The translations under genes and the position numbers were made by a program. DNA of 64,000 nt from a bacterium. GTDB taxonomy: Bacteria > Myxococcota_A > Polyangia > Nannocystales > Nannocystaceae. Each line of letters starts with the position of its first letter. Position 1 is the first letter of the stretch. The notes below the pieces were generated by a model, which made no database searches, had not been told where the DNA came from, and saw nothing but the letters and a program-made list of their open reading frames with translations. Shown here in pieces: positions 19,981 to 29,300 of this stretch. The stretch covers positions 51,028 to 115,027 of the forward strand of contig JANSYI010000029.1 of NCBI GenBank assembly GCA_024742475.1. The letters are read 5' to 3'.

Positions 19981-20634
19981 TCAGCCCTCGTAGACCAGGT
20001 TCGCGCGGCGAATCTGGTCCAGGCTGATGACATGTCGCCCACCCGCGCCGTTGGAATCGGTCTTGGCGTCGGGGTCGAGGAGGGTGACCGTGCCGGAGCG
20101 GTCGTCCTCGGGGGCGTGAGGGGCGGGCTGGACGGCTTCGATGCGTCCGTTGAAGTTCTTTTGCTTGGATCCGGCGTCCAGCGGGGCAAACGTGGTGACT
20201 CTGGCGAGGCCGCCCAGGTAGCGGCGAAAGTGGGAGAGCTTGGCGAGCGGGCGGTCGAGGCCCGGCGAGGACACTTCGAGCACGTAAGGGGCCTTCAGCA
20301 CCCGTGCGACGGCGGCGGCGTCCGGGTCGGCCTCGGCAGCGTCGAGCGTGCTCGAGATGATCGGAGACATCTTCGAGCAGTCGTCCAGCGAGATGCCGCC
20401 GCCTTCGGCGGAATCGGGCGCAGCAGGACGGTCGAGGAACACGCACAGCCGGCGGTGTTTGCCCGACCCGGTGAACTCGGTGTGCACGAGCTCGTAGCCC
20501 ATGGACTCGACGACCGGCCCGAGCACGTCTTCGAGCAGCGCTTCAGGACGCACGACCTTGGCCGACGCCGGGGCGTCGGTGCACGGCGCCTCGCGGCGGG
20601 CGTCGTCGTGGGTCTGGTCGGAAGAGGGGCTCAT
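19981..20634 (-). CDS. rimP: Ribosome maturation factor RimP
   Basis: Needed for 30S subunit assembly. The 217-residue protein has the two-domain RimP fold: VVESMGYELVHTEFTG at about 45-60, the C-MSPIIS and YVLEVSSPGLDRPL signature near 85-130, then the Sm-like domain. It heads the rimP-nusA-ylxR-infB-rbfA-truB operon. The ATG at 20634 is the first plausible start. The frame stays open through the leader, but that leader holds a hairpin and a terminator-like structure rather than coding sequence. Confidence 0.95.
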   Translation of the reverse strand: MSPSSDQTHDDARREAPCTDAPASAKVVRPEALLEDVLGPVVESMGYELVHTEFTGSGKHRRLCVFLDRPAAPDSAEGGGISLDDCSKMSPIISSTLDAAEADPDAAAVARVLKAPYVLEVSSPGLDRPLAKLSHFRRYLGGLARVTTFAPLDAGSKQKNFNGRIEAVQPAPHAPEDDRSGTVTLLDPDAKTDSNGAGGRHVISLDQIRRANLVYEG

Positions 20635-20667
20635 GTGGGAGTCAGCATCAGGGGCGAAGCGCCGGCG

Positions 20668-20701
20668 AAAAAAAAGAGCGGGACCCCGGGGGTGCCCACT
20701 C
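20668..20701 (-). terminator. Intrinsic terminator/attenuator in the rimP leader
   Basis: On the minus strand GAGTGGG-ACC pairs with GGTCCCGCTC (20701-20676, one bulged C), followed directly by eight T (20675-20668). This is a textbook intrinsic terminator placed 33 bp before the rimP start, with no minus-strand gene upstream for it to end. Its first two bases overlap the neighbouring hairpin at 20700-20725. That arrangement fits an attenuator controlling the whole operon, though no antiterminator pairing is proven. Confidence 0.65.
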
Positions 20702-20725
20702 TCAAATGGCGGTTGCCTTTTGAGA
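20700..20725 (-). promoter_or_regulatory. Leader hairpin upstream of the rimP attenuator
   Basis: Arms TCTCAAA (20700-20706) and TTTGAGA (20719-20725) enclose GGC/GCC around a GGTT tetraloop, a 10-bp stem with one mismatch. It ends where the terminator stem starts, so the two helices compete at their shared bases. Confidence 0.5.
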
Positions 20726-20740
20726 TGCTGCGGAGCGAGC

Positions 20741-20768
20741 AGATAACACAACGATTCGAGGGCCGCAA
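20741..20768 (-). promoter_or_regulatory. Candidate promoter of the rimP operon
   Basis: TTGCGG (20768-20763, minus strand) is 16 bp from TTATCT (20746-20741). The predicted start, near 20734, would put both leader hairpins at the very 5' end of the transcript. Confidence 0.4.
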
Positions 20769-20840
20769 GCGCCGAGCAGGCCCCTGGCAGGGCACCATGG
20801 CGATCCCAAGCGGGCGAAGCTCTGGCAGACTCGGCCGAAC

Positions 20841-21485
20841 GTGGCCCGCGCCCCAGCCCAGCGAGGTCTCCATGACCTGATGGAGCGGTACGTCGACGGC
20901 GATCGGCGGGCGTTCGAAGCCCTGCACGCCGCGCTGGGCAGCCGTCTGCGGGGCTTTCTCATCAAGCTGGTGCACGACGAGGCCGCCTGCGACGACCTGC
21001 TTCAGCTCACGTTGCTCAAGGCGCATCTGGCCCGCGATCGCTTCAAGGTGCCCGGCGGCGACCCCGACGGAGCCGTCCAGGCCTGGTACTTCGCGATTGC
21101 GCGCAACGTGGCGATGGACTTCTTGCGCGACCGCCACAGGTCGAAGACGCGCGAGGCCCCGGCGCGCGCCGACGCCGATCCGATCGGCGAGCTCCGAGAT
21201 CCCAGCCCCACCGCCCAGGAGCACACAGAGCTGGTCGAGGCCGAGGCGCTCATCGTCGAGGAGGTTCGGGCCGCAATTGCGGCGCTGCCGGACAAGCAGC
21301 GGGAGGTCGTCGAGCTGCACAAGCTACGGGGCATGTCGATGGCCGAGATCGCGAGCCGCCTTCAGGTGCGCGAGGGGGCGATCCGGGTCCGCGCGCACCG
21401 TGCGTACAAGGCCCTCGCTCGGCTCCTGCAGCCTCGAAAGCGCCCCCTGCTCGGGCAGGACGACCCGAAGCCGGAGGCCGAGTGA
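20841..21485 (+). CDS. ECF-type RNA polymerase sigma factor
   Basis: A 214-residue sigma-70-family protein with only regions 2 and 4. Region 2 is about 14-95 (MERYVDGDRRAFEALH, DDLLQLTLLKAH, WYFAIARNVAMDFLRDRHR). Region 4 is about 150-198 (LPDKQREVVELHKLRGMSMAEIASRL, then REGAIRVRAHRAYKAL). It is followed immediately by an NrsF-like membrane protein, its likely anti-sigma factor. Start uncertain: GTG at 20841 or ATG at 20880 (residue 14). It is divergent from the rimP operon across about 200 bp. Confidence 0.9.
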   Translation: MARAPAQRGLHDLMERYVDGDRRAFEALHAALGSRLRGFLIKLVHDEAACDDLLQLTLLKAHLARDRFKVPGGDPDGAVQAWYFAIARNVAMDFLRDRHRSKTREAPARADADPIGELRDPSPTAQEHTELVEAEALIVEEVRAAIAALPDKQREVVELHKLRGMSMAEIASRLQVREGAIRVRAHRAYKALARLLQPRKRPLLGQDDPKPEAE

Positions 21486-22087
21486 TGCGTGACGTCCTCG
21501 AGGCGATCGGAGACGATCTCAGCGCCGCGGCGGCGCAGAAGCGACGTCACTTCGTGCCCGCGGCCCTCGGCGCGGCCGCGCTCTGCCTCGCGCTGCTCGC
21601 GATGGCGGGCACCCGAGACGACTTTGCGGCGCTGCCACCGTGGCGTCAGCTCGCGTTCGCAGCGTCGTGGATCGTCGGCGGGCTCCTCTTTCCCGCCGTC
21701 GGGGTCGGGCTGTGGTTTCCCGGCCGCGCTGGCCGGATCGCCTTGGCGGCGGCCGGGATCGCGCTCCCGGTGTGCGCGGTGCTCGGCGGCCCCGCAGCCC
21801 ACGAAGGCGATCACCCCGCCGGCCCGTGCGGGTTGGCCCTGGCCTGCCTCGGCCTGGCCCTCGTCGGCCTGGGCGCCCTCAGCGGCGCGTTCGCTCAGCG
21901 CCGGGCCGCACGGAGCACCGGGTGGGTCGCGGCCGGTCTGACGCTCTCCGCGGCCACCACATCGGGCTGGATCTGCCCGTACGATGCGCCCACGCACCTG
22001 CTGTGGGGCCACGTCGCGCCCGCGCTGGCCTTGGTCGTCGTCGCCGCGGCGCTGGGGCGATGGATGCACGCGCGCCAGCGGCGGTAG
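21485..22087 (+). CDS. NrsF-like (DUF1109) membrane anti-sigma factor
   Basis: A 200-residue integral membrane protein with about six hydrophobic segments. The first lies near 25-42 and is preceded by a short cytoplasmic N-terminus (MRDVLEAIGDDLSAAAAQKRR) that would hold the sigma factor. The C-terminal GWICPYDAPTHLLWGH resembles the conserved Cys/His signature of NrsF/DUF1109 anti-sigma factors, which respond to redox or metal stress in Caulobacter. The ATG overlaps the sigma stop (TGATG), indicating translational coupling. Function assigned by context and this motif. Confidence 0.75.
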   Translation: MRDVLEAIGDDLSAAAAQKRRHFVPAALGAAALCLALLAMAGTRDDFAALPPWRQLAFAASWIVGGLLFPAVGVGLWFPGRAGRIALAAAGIALPVCAVLGGPAAHEGDHPAGPCGLALACLGLALVGLGALSGAFAQRRAARSTGWVAAGLTLSAATTSGWICPYDAPTHLLWGHVAPALALVVVAAALGRWMHARQRR

Positions 22088-22099
22088 CGGAGGGGCCTG

Positions 22100-22633
22100 C
22101 TAGGCCGAGCGTCGATCGGCCCGACGTCGGCGTCGCTCGAGGCGGCGCATGAGGATCGCGAAGAGGCGCCCGGCTCCGGGCCACCCGACCGGGCACAGCT
22201 CATGATGCGTGCCGTCGTGCAGCTCGACCATGAACACCTGCACCAAGCCCGTGGGACGCAGCTCGACGTAGAGGTCGGCGATGTCGGCCACCTTCACGCG
22301 ACGCTGCTGGCCCCGGTCGGGAAAGACGAGCGTGTTCCACACCAGGTACGGCGCCAGCGGCAGCCGCGCGAGCAGCCACGCCCGGATCCACGCGAGGATC
22401 CACAGGCCGGCCAAGAGCATCGCGATGCGCACCGCCCAGCCCTGCCCGTAGGCCAGCTCGAGCCATCGCGGCGGCAGGCGCACCAACACGATTGGAAACA
22501 GGGCCAGCGCGCCCATCACCACGATGGTGGCCTCGGCGAGCTTGCCCGTCCAATCGGTGGGACGAACGACGTGCAGGAAGGGACGGAACACCGGCGCGCC
22601 CAGAAGCCTACGCCGACCCGCGGCGCCGCGCAC
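22100..22633 (-). CDS. Hypothetical two-TM membrane protein
   Basis: A 177-residue protein with two adjacent hydrophobic segments (about 34-53 and 70-90). A soluble region follows (DRGQQRRVKVADIADLYVELRPTG, then VELHDGTHHELCPVG) that reads like a short beta-rich, PH-like domain. The end is very basic (RRLERRRRRADRR). The start is a GTG with no clear ribosome-binding site. It is convergent with the NrsF-like gene and 34 bp downstream of the asparagine-synthase-like gene. Function unknown. Confidence 0.55.
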   Translation of the reverse strand: MRGAAGRRRLLGAPVFRPFLHVVRPTDWTGKLAEATIVVMGALALFPIVLVRLPPRWLELAYGQGWAVRIAMLLAGLWILAWIRAWLLARLPLAPYLVWNTLVFPDRGQQRRVKVADIADLYVELRPTGLVQVFMVELHDGTHHELCPVGWPGAGRLFAILMRRLERRRRRADRRSA

Positions 22634-22667
22634 CCGTCCCTTCGCGCGCGGCAGGTCGGGCCGACCG

Positions 22668-24494
22668 TCAGTCCACGAAGCGGCCGTCCGCCTGCGCGAC
22701 CTCGGAGCACAGCGAGACGTACAGGGTCATCATCAGGGCCATTGCGAGCATGTTCGCCTGGCCGTCGTCGCCGCCGCGCAGCGCCGCCAAGGCGCGGCCG
22801 AGCTCACGCTCACCGAGTACGCGCGCCGCAGGGCTGCTCGAAGCGCGCAAGGAGTCCTCGAAGCCCCCCTCGAGCAGCGTGAGCAGGACCCGCGCGCGCA
22901 CGCGATGCAGGGACTCCCCTGCCCCGCCGCCCAGCCGTGGCAGCGCGCGCGTGGCCTTGTGCCACAGCTTGCGCGCCGCCTTTGCGCCCAGCTCGTAGCC
23001 GTCGCCTGCCAGCCGCCCCAGCGTGCCCATGCCGTCCAGGTCCGGCCGGCGTACCCCGTTGATCGGAAGCGACAGCGCCTGGGGCAGGTGCGTCCTCAGG
23101 AGCGAGTACTGTGGGTTGCACCTGCGCTTGTCGGCGGCGGATCCGGCATACGCGGCCCGGATCCCCCGCACTGACGCGTAGGGCGTGAAGCGGCTGGCGT
23201 TGCCGTGGCAGCGCTTGAGCTTGGTGTTCCACACGCCATAGCGCTCGAAGAGGTACAGGCGATCGAGCGTGTCCAGGGGGCCCCGTGCGTCGGCAGCGAT
23301 CTCGGCGAGCAGCGTGTCCAGGCGCTGCTCGAGCGCGGCCCCCACCTCGGGTGCGGCCCACCCCACGCCCGACATTCGGAACTTTGCGCGAAACGCAGCG
23401 GCAGGATCCACGGCGTCGCTGGGGGCGCGAAAGGGGCGGTAGGGGAAGTAGTAGCCGCTGAAGATCTCACCGCCGTCGCCGCTGACGGAGACCGCCGGGT
23501 CGCGGGCGAAGTCGGTGGGGCGGTTGGTCATGAAGGCGAGCGCCTCGCCGGTGCCGTTGCCGGCCATCGCCAGGTGGCTCAGCTCCCGCACGACCGCATC
23601 ATGGCTCGGCCGAACCGGCGTGGGGTTGTCGAACGCCACGCCCACGCGAGCCGCGATCTCTCGGGCCACGCGGACGTCCTGCGATTGGGGGCCGCCGTCG
23701 GAGAAGACCTCGAGCTGCCCCCGGGGCCGCACGGCCAAGGCGCTGGCGAACGATCCCCGCGAGTCGAGGCCCGCGCTGAGTTCGACGCGGATCGTCCCCT
23801 CCCCCGGCAGCGCGGCGTCGAGGTAGGCGAGCTGCGCGTCGACGACGGCCGCCTCGAGGCGACGCCCCGGCTCCGTCGCAAGGCCGAGCGCAGGCAGCCG
23901 CGTCGTCTGCACGCCGCCGGTGGTGATCACAGCCCGCTGCATGGGCTCGACGCGCTGCAGCCCGCGCGCGAGCGGGGTGCCCATCATCGACCAGCCGACC
24001 GCGAAGGCGGAGGCGGCCGAGGCGGTGTCGAGCTCGAAGTCGACCAGCCCCGTGGCGAGGATGCCGACGTCGTGCGGCGAGACGATGGCGACCCGGTCGG
24101 CGTGGGCGAACCGGAGCGAGCGCTGCCCGGTCACGTCGCCCACGGCCGTCAGCGTCGCGGCGGCACGCTCGAACGACAGAGCCCCGAAGGACAGGTCGGA
24201 CGCCCGCGCGCATGCGGGGCCCTCGGCGAGCGCTTCGAGCAGCGCCGGCGGGTCATCCCCATACACACAGCAGAGCCGGTCCTCGGTGGCCACCGCGGAC
24301 ACGGCCGAGCGCATCGACGCCGACGCGTGCCGCACGAGCAGCAGCGCAAGGGTTCCGCAGCCGTGTCGCTCGAAGGCGAAGCGCTGGGCTCCGTAGACGT
24401 GGCGAAACAAGCCCTGCAGAGCGCTCGTTGCGCGATCGAGAGCGCGGGACGCTTGCGCCGCGTCGTGGCTGAGCAGTGCGACGAACGTTTCCAT
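22668..24494 (-). CDS. Asparagine-synthase-like protein lacking the glutaminase cysteine
   Basis: A 608-residue protein with the class-II amidotransferase/asparagine synthetase layout. The PP-loop is VELSAGLDSRGSF (SxGxDS, 240-245), with an SGDGGEIFSGYYF segment downstream and the C-terminal helical region. The N-terminus is METFVALLS. There is no Cys at position 2, so it cannot use glutamine in the usual way; it would need free ammonia or another amine, or catalyse a lactam or amide synthesis. Such proteins often sit in secondary-metabolite or polysaccharide clusters. It is divergent from the beta-helix lipoprotein. The ATG at 24494 is chosen over an upstream codon. Confidence 0.75.
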   Translation of the reverse strand: METFVALLSHDAAQASRALDRATSALQGLFRHVYGAQRFAFERHGCGTLALLLVRHASASMRSAVSAVATEDRLCCVYGDDPPALLEALAEGPACARASDLSFGALSFERAAATLTAVGDVTGQRSLRFAHADRVAIVSPHDVGILATGLVDFELDTASAASAFAVGWSMMGTPLARGLQRVEPMQRAVITTGGVQTTRLPALGLATEPGRRLEAAVVDAQLAYLDAALPGEGTIRVELSAGLDSRGSFASALAVRPRGQLEVFSDGGPQSQDVRVAREIAARVGVAFDNPTPVRPSHDAVVRELSHLAMAGNGTGEALAFMTNRPTDFARDPAVSVSGDGGEIFSGYYFPYRPFRAPSDAVDPAAAFRAKFRMSGVGWAAPEVGAALEQRLDTLLAEIAADARGPLDTLDRLYLFERYGVWNTKLKRCHGNASRFTPYASVRGIRAAYAGSAADKRRCNPQYSLLRTHLPQALSLPINGVRRPDLDGMGTLGRLAGDGYELGAKAARKLWHKATRALPRLGGGAGESLHRVRARVLLTLLEGGFEDSLRASSSPAARVLGERELGRALAALRGGDDGQANMLAMALMMTLYVSLCSEVAQADGRFVD

Positions 24495-24586
24495 GTCTCT
24501 TCGATGCCCGCGGATAGTAGAGCGCATCGACAGCGAGCACCATCGCTCCTCCTCGCGCGCTCCGCGAGGCGTTGTAGAGTTCGCGC

Positions 24587-26326
24587 ATGGCTCGTCGCCG
24601 CTTCGTCGTCGCCACCGTGGGGCTGACCCTCGCGGGCTGCCGACAGGACCCCGAGGTCGTCAACCCCACGCCCGCAGGCGTCCCGTCCCACGCCTCCCGC
24701 GATGCCGTCGCTCCACCGGCCCCGGCAGGCAAGACGCACCCCGACCAGCCGGAGGGCAAGACCAGCGGGGGCGCATTGAGCCTGCCGTTCCTGCGGGCCT
24801 CCCGACGAGAGTGCACCTCGCCGTGCGCCGTGATGTTCTCGATCGACCCGATCGTCGACACCTCCAGCGACAACCCGTTCGCGCTCAGCGGCGTCTACTG
24901 GGACTACGGGGACGAGGGCGCGGACGCGCGAGAGGGCCCCTACCGTCACGGGGCGAGCGCGTTCCGCTCCAAGCGGGGGCCCAGCCGAGAGACCGACACC
25001 AACACGCCGCTGGGCATGCACGTCTACCAGTGCGACGCCGGGACCTGCACGTTTCACCCTGGGGTCTCGGTTCGCAACGCGGCCGGCGACTGGGCAACCG
25101 CCTGGTCCACCGTGACCGTGCGCTCGGCCGACGCGGCCTACCCCGGCGCCCGCACGGTCTGCGTCTCGTCGACCGGCACGTGGGACGGCGACGTCCCCTG
25201 CCCCGAGGGTGCCTCGAGGGCTCGCTCGCTCCCCAAGTTCGGCGAATGGAAGACCGGCACCCGCTACCTGCTGCGCCGCGGGGAACAGTTCCGCTCCGAG
25301 CCCTCGTGCATGCGATACGGCCGCCAAGGCATCCAGATCGGCGCGTTCGGGCACAGCGCGGACCCCAAGCCCGAGCTGACGCGATTCGCCATCGGGCGCG
25401 AGTCGACGTGCCGGCACGCCCTGACCAACAACCGGCGCGCCGCCGAGTATGGGCCCAAGTTCTGGAACGAGAACATCACGCTCACCGACCTTCGTGTCGA
25501 GGCGATCGAGCTGGGCATGACCTTTCGGGACATCACGCTGCACGACCTCGACATGGACTTCGAGCGCGGCATGCGGGGCGGCTCGGTGGTCACGGTCTCC
25601 ACCGACCGCTGCACGCAGGACGACAGCCTCAGCTGCTCGCTCATCCCGCTGCCCCAGGGGCTCTACATCGCCGGCTCCCGGCTGATCGGATCGCGGCAGG
25701 AGCCACCGAAGTACAACCTGGGCATGCTCAAGAGCACCTGCGCGAGCTTCGTGGGCGTGCTCGACAGCGAGCTGAAGGTCGCGATCGGGCACAACATGCG
25801 GGTCGAATGCTCGACCCGGGTGCTGGCCCTGCACAGCGACGTCAGCGGACACCACCTCGGCGAGGGAGGCAGCCGCGTCGCGCCCCGCCACGCGATCACC
25901 GTGCGCAGCGACGGCAGCCTCGATCGCGACATGCTCGGGCAGCCCCGTCGCCCCTCGTCCGACCCCTCGAAGGTGTTCGACAGCCGCTACACCGTGGTCA
26001 AGGACGTCTACCTCGGCGACCCGCAGAGCAAGAACCACTCCGCGCGCGTCACGATCACGCCGTCGAAGCCGGCCGAGCCGGTCGTCACTCGGATGGCGGT
26101 GCTCTCGGGCAACCTCGTCGACCTCGAGGGGGGCGCGGGCGATGGGCCTGCCACGTTCGACGCCCACCTCGCCGGCACTGGCCTGGTCTGCTACGACGAC
26201 AACCGCTGGCAGGCCCCCAAGGGCTGCGGCGACAAGGGCCGCGCCGCGATCCCCGAGGGCGGGTACAGCCCGGCGCGCACCGACGTCCCGGCGCCCGCCG
26301 TCCCGAAGCCGCCTGGCGCGTATTAG
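24587..26326 (+). CDS. Secreted lipoprotein with PKD-like and right-handed beta-helix-like regions
   Basis: A 579-residue protein with a lipoprotein signal (MARRRFVVATVGLTLAGC; lipobox LAGC). Residues about 75-185 resemble a PKD/Ig-like module (CAVMFSIDP, SGVYWDYGDEG). From about 215 onward a run of short beta-strand repeats with Asn and Gly turns (ITLTDLRVEAIELGMTFRDITLHDLDMDFE) suggests a right-handed parallel beta-helix, as in polysaccharide lyases and epimerases. Several Cys pairs suggest disulfides. No catalytic residues can be named. It lies between the asparagine-synthase-like and adenylation-acyltransferase genes, so it may act on, or bind, a surface polymer. Function unknown. Confidence 0.65.
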   Translation: MARRRFVVATVGLTLAGCRQDPEVVNPTPAGVPSHASRDAVAPPAPAGKTHPDQPEGKTSGGALSLPFLRASRRECTSPCAVMFSIDPIVDTSSDNPFALSGVYWDYGDEGADAREGPYRHGASAFRSKRGPSRETDTNTPLGMHVYQCDAGTCTFHPGVSVRNAAGDWATAWSTVTVRSADAAYPGARTVCVSSTGTWDGDVPCPEGASRARSLPKFGEWKTGTRYLLRRGEQFRSEPSCMRYGRQGIQIGAFGHSADPKPELTRFAIGRESTCRHALTNNRRAAEYGPKFWNENITLTDLRVEAIELGMTFRDITLHDLDMDFERGMRGGSVVTVSTDRCTQDDSLSCSLIPLPQGLYIAGSRLIGSRQEPPKYNLGMLKSTCASFVGVLDSELKVAIGHNMRVECSTRVLALHSDVSGHHLGEGGSRVAPRHAITVRSDGSLDRDMLGQPRRPSSDPSKVFDSRYTVVKDVYLGDPQSKNHSARVTITPSKPAEPVVTRMAVLSGNLVDLEGGAGDGPATFDAHLAGTGLVCYDDNRWQAPKGCGDKGRAAIPEGGYSPARTDVPAPAVPKPPGAY

Positions 26327-26343
26327 ATCCTCGAGGGGCCCGT

Positions 26344-29300
26344 TCAGTTGTGGATCAGCGAGTAGACCCGCTTGACCAGCACGTAGGAGACCCCGAGGAA
26401 GAACGCGAGCGAGGCCAGCAAGGCCAGCGCTCCGGGCACGCCCACGAGCTCGAGCATCGACTTGAGCGGGATGGGCAGCGCGGCGAGGATGTAGAACACC
26501 AGCGACAGCTGCCCCACCGTCGAGGCGATCTTGAGCAGTCGCTGCGCCCCGCCGCTCAGCGACGCGTAGCGGCGGGTGACCGACATCAGCAGGCTGATGG
26601 TGACCATGACCAGCCCGACGTAGAACACCCACTTGGTCAGGCAGTTCTTCGAGGGCCAGTAGGTCAGCTCGACGTACTCGCCTGTGATCGCCCCGAACAC
26701 GAGCGCGACCGCGATGACGAGCAGGCCGCCCTTGAGGAAGAACTGCGGGGCGCCCGGGGCTTCGCTGTTGTGCTTGATGTATGTGCCGAGCGCCAAGCCG
26801 ACGAACACCAGGCTCATCATGTCGAAGTAGGCGAACTTGGCCTCGAGCATGAGGCGGGCCAGCTGCAAGAAGCCTGTGACCTCGACGTCTGCGAGCGCGA
26901 CGTCGAGCCCCATCTGAATCACCGCCGAGCCTGCGGCCAGGCCAAGCAAGAAGCGCATGCGGTGCTTGGGGTCTGCCGTGACTCGCGTGGTCAGCGAGAA
27001 CCAAAGCGGCACCGTCGCGACGCCGAGCGTGTAGAAGAGCAGCGGGGAGTAGAACGAGACGAAGAAGACGTTGGGCCCGAACGGCTCGCGGCCGATGAAC
27101 ACGCGGCCGAGCATTGCGAGCACGCCCAGCAGGGCGGTGCCCGAGCCCACGATGAGCAGGCTCGTGCGCATCGACGCCTTCACCCGGTTCGGGTTCCGCT
27201 CGAAGATCGGCAGCTGCAGGTAGCCCAGGCCGACACCAAAGGTGACCGCAAAGCCCGGCGTGCCGAAGGAGAACAGTGGCGCGAGCAGCTTGGCGACGAT
27301 GCCGAACGACTCGGGCAGCCGCGAGAACAAGGCCGAGGACCAGTGCCCGGCCACGACGAAGAACATCAGCACGCCCCGCACGGCGTTGACGACGAGGTTG
27401 TTCGCGTACCCCAGGTTCAGACCGCCAGCGGTGGCCTGCGTGCGTGGGGCGGCCTCGGCGGCCGTCGCCGGAGCATCGGGAGCAGCCTCGAGCTGGGGCG
27501 TGCTCGCCTCGGCGAGCTGACGGATCGTCGCGCCTTGAAAGATCGAGCGACAGATCGCCGGGTCGATGCCCGCCCGCCCCATCCGCATGATCACGTTCAG
27601 CGCCGTGAGTGAGTCGCCGCCCAGGTCGTAGAAGCTCTCGTCGAGCCCGATGTCGGCCTGGCCCAGGGCGTCCTTCCAGATCTGCTGTAGCTCGGCGACC
27701 TTGGCATCGAGTTGGGCCTGTCGCTGCGAGGGCGCGGCCGCGCTGGGCGAGACCTCGGGTGCGAGCGAGTCGGCGAGCTGGCGGATCGTCGCGCCTTGAA
27801 AGATCGAGCGGCAGATCGCCGGGTCGATGCCCGCCCGCCCCATTCGCATGATCACGTTCAGCGCCGTGAGCGAGTCGCCGCCCAGGTCGTAGAAACTCTC
27901 GTCGAGCCCGATGTCGTCCTGGCCCAGCGCCTCCTGCCAGATCTGACGAAGCTCCTCGAGCGCGGCGTCGCGCTGCGCGCTCCCTCCGGAGGCCTCGGGG
28001 GCCGGCTCGGGCGCGAGGCTCTCGGCGAGCTCGGCAATTGTGGCGCCTTGAAAGATCGAGCGGCAGATCGCCGGGTCGATGCCCGCCCGCCCCATCCGCA
28101 TGATCACGTTCAGCGCCGTGAGCGAGTCGCCGCCCAGGTCGTAGAAGCTCTCGTCGAGCCCGATGTCCTCGATGCCCAGCGCCTCTTTCCAGATCGACCG
28201 AAGCTCTTCGCGCACGCGCTCGTGCTCGGGCTGCGCGGCGGCGCTCAGCGCAGCGGGGGCGGCGGCCGCGGGCGCCTCGGGCTCGGGGTGAGCCGAGACC
28301 CACTGCTCGGTGAGCTTGCGACGCTGGACCTTGCCGGACCCGGTGCGAGGCAGCGCCTCGACCATCATCGTGTCGATCGCCCCGCGGGCCTGCACGCCCT
28401 GCTCTTGCGCAGCCTCGACCACCGCGCGCCGCAGCGCCTCCACGTCCAGGCCCGCGTCGTGGGGGATGCTGATCAGGATCCCGTCGCCGCGCATGGGGTC
28501 GGGCTTGCGAGAGATCGAGAACTGAGCGCCGGGCCCCACCACCTGCCGCGCGTGCGCCTCGAGGACCTCGGGCGAGAGCTTGGTGCCGCCACAGTTGATC
28601 AGATCGTCGGCCCGTCCGCCGAAGTACACGAAGCCCTCGCGGATGGAGCCGAGATCCTGGGTCTCGTACCAGCCCTGTGCGTCGACGGCCGGCTTCGGCT
28701 CACCGTCGATCCAAAGCCGCCTGGCGACGTGCGGGCCTCGGATCTTGATCCGACCGTCGTCGGTGAGCGCCACCTCGACCTCGCCGTGCGCCTTGCCGAC
28801 CGACTCGAGCGCGTCGCCGTCGGTGTCGTGCACTTCGAGGAACGTGGAGCGGGACGCCTCGGTCAGGCCGTAGTGCTGAACGATCGTCGCCTTGGGGAAC
28901 AGCTCGCGCACCGCGATCTTCTCGTCGCGGCTCATGTACTGGCTGCCGATCTCGATCCAGCGGATGCCCTCGCCGATGTCTTCGAACATCGACCGCGCCT
29001 CCAGCAGCACCCGCCACAAGCTTGGGACCGCGGAGATCGCGTTGATCTCGCCCTTGCGCAGCAGGTCCGCGACCTCGAGCGGGTCGAACCCGTGCTCGGG
29101 CAGATACGCACGGCCGCCCGCCGTCGCCACGGCTCGGCACCGACCAAATCCGAACGAGTGCACGACCGGTATGCCGACGTACTCGCGGATCTCCGAGGTC
29201 ACCCCCATGAGCCCGTTGAGCCGCTCCACCATGTCGAAGAGCGCCCGGTGGGTCAGCTCGACGCCCTTGGGCCGCCCCTCGGTGCCGGAGGTGAAGAGGA

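Noticed and set aside
20635..20840. A tRNA gene (as the metY tRNA before rimP in E. coli)
   Set aside because: No cloverleaf, T-loop or acceptor stem can be drawn; the structure here is a simple hairpin and terminator.
27511..28167. Repeats considered as a CRISPR array or satellite
   Set aside because: There are only three units of about 145 bp, all in frame and encoding carrier domains; spacers are coding linkers.
24149..28303. A 1,384-codon minus-strand frame with an internal repeated segment
   Set aside because: The repeat is the carrier-domain repeat read in the wrong frame (Arg/Gly/Ala-rich). The real genes run in other frames or on the other strand.
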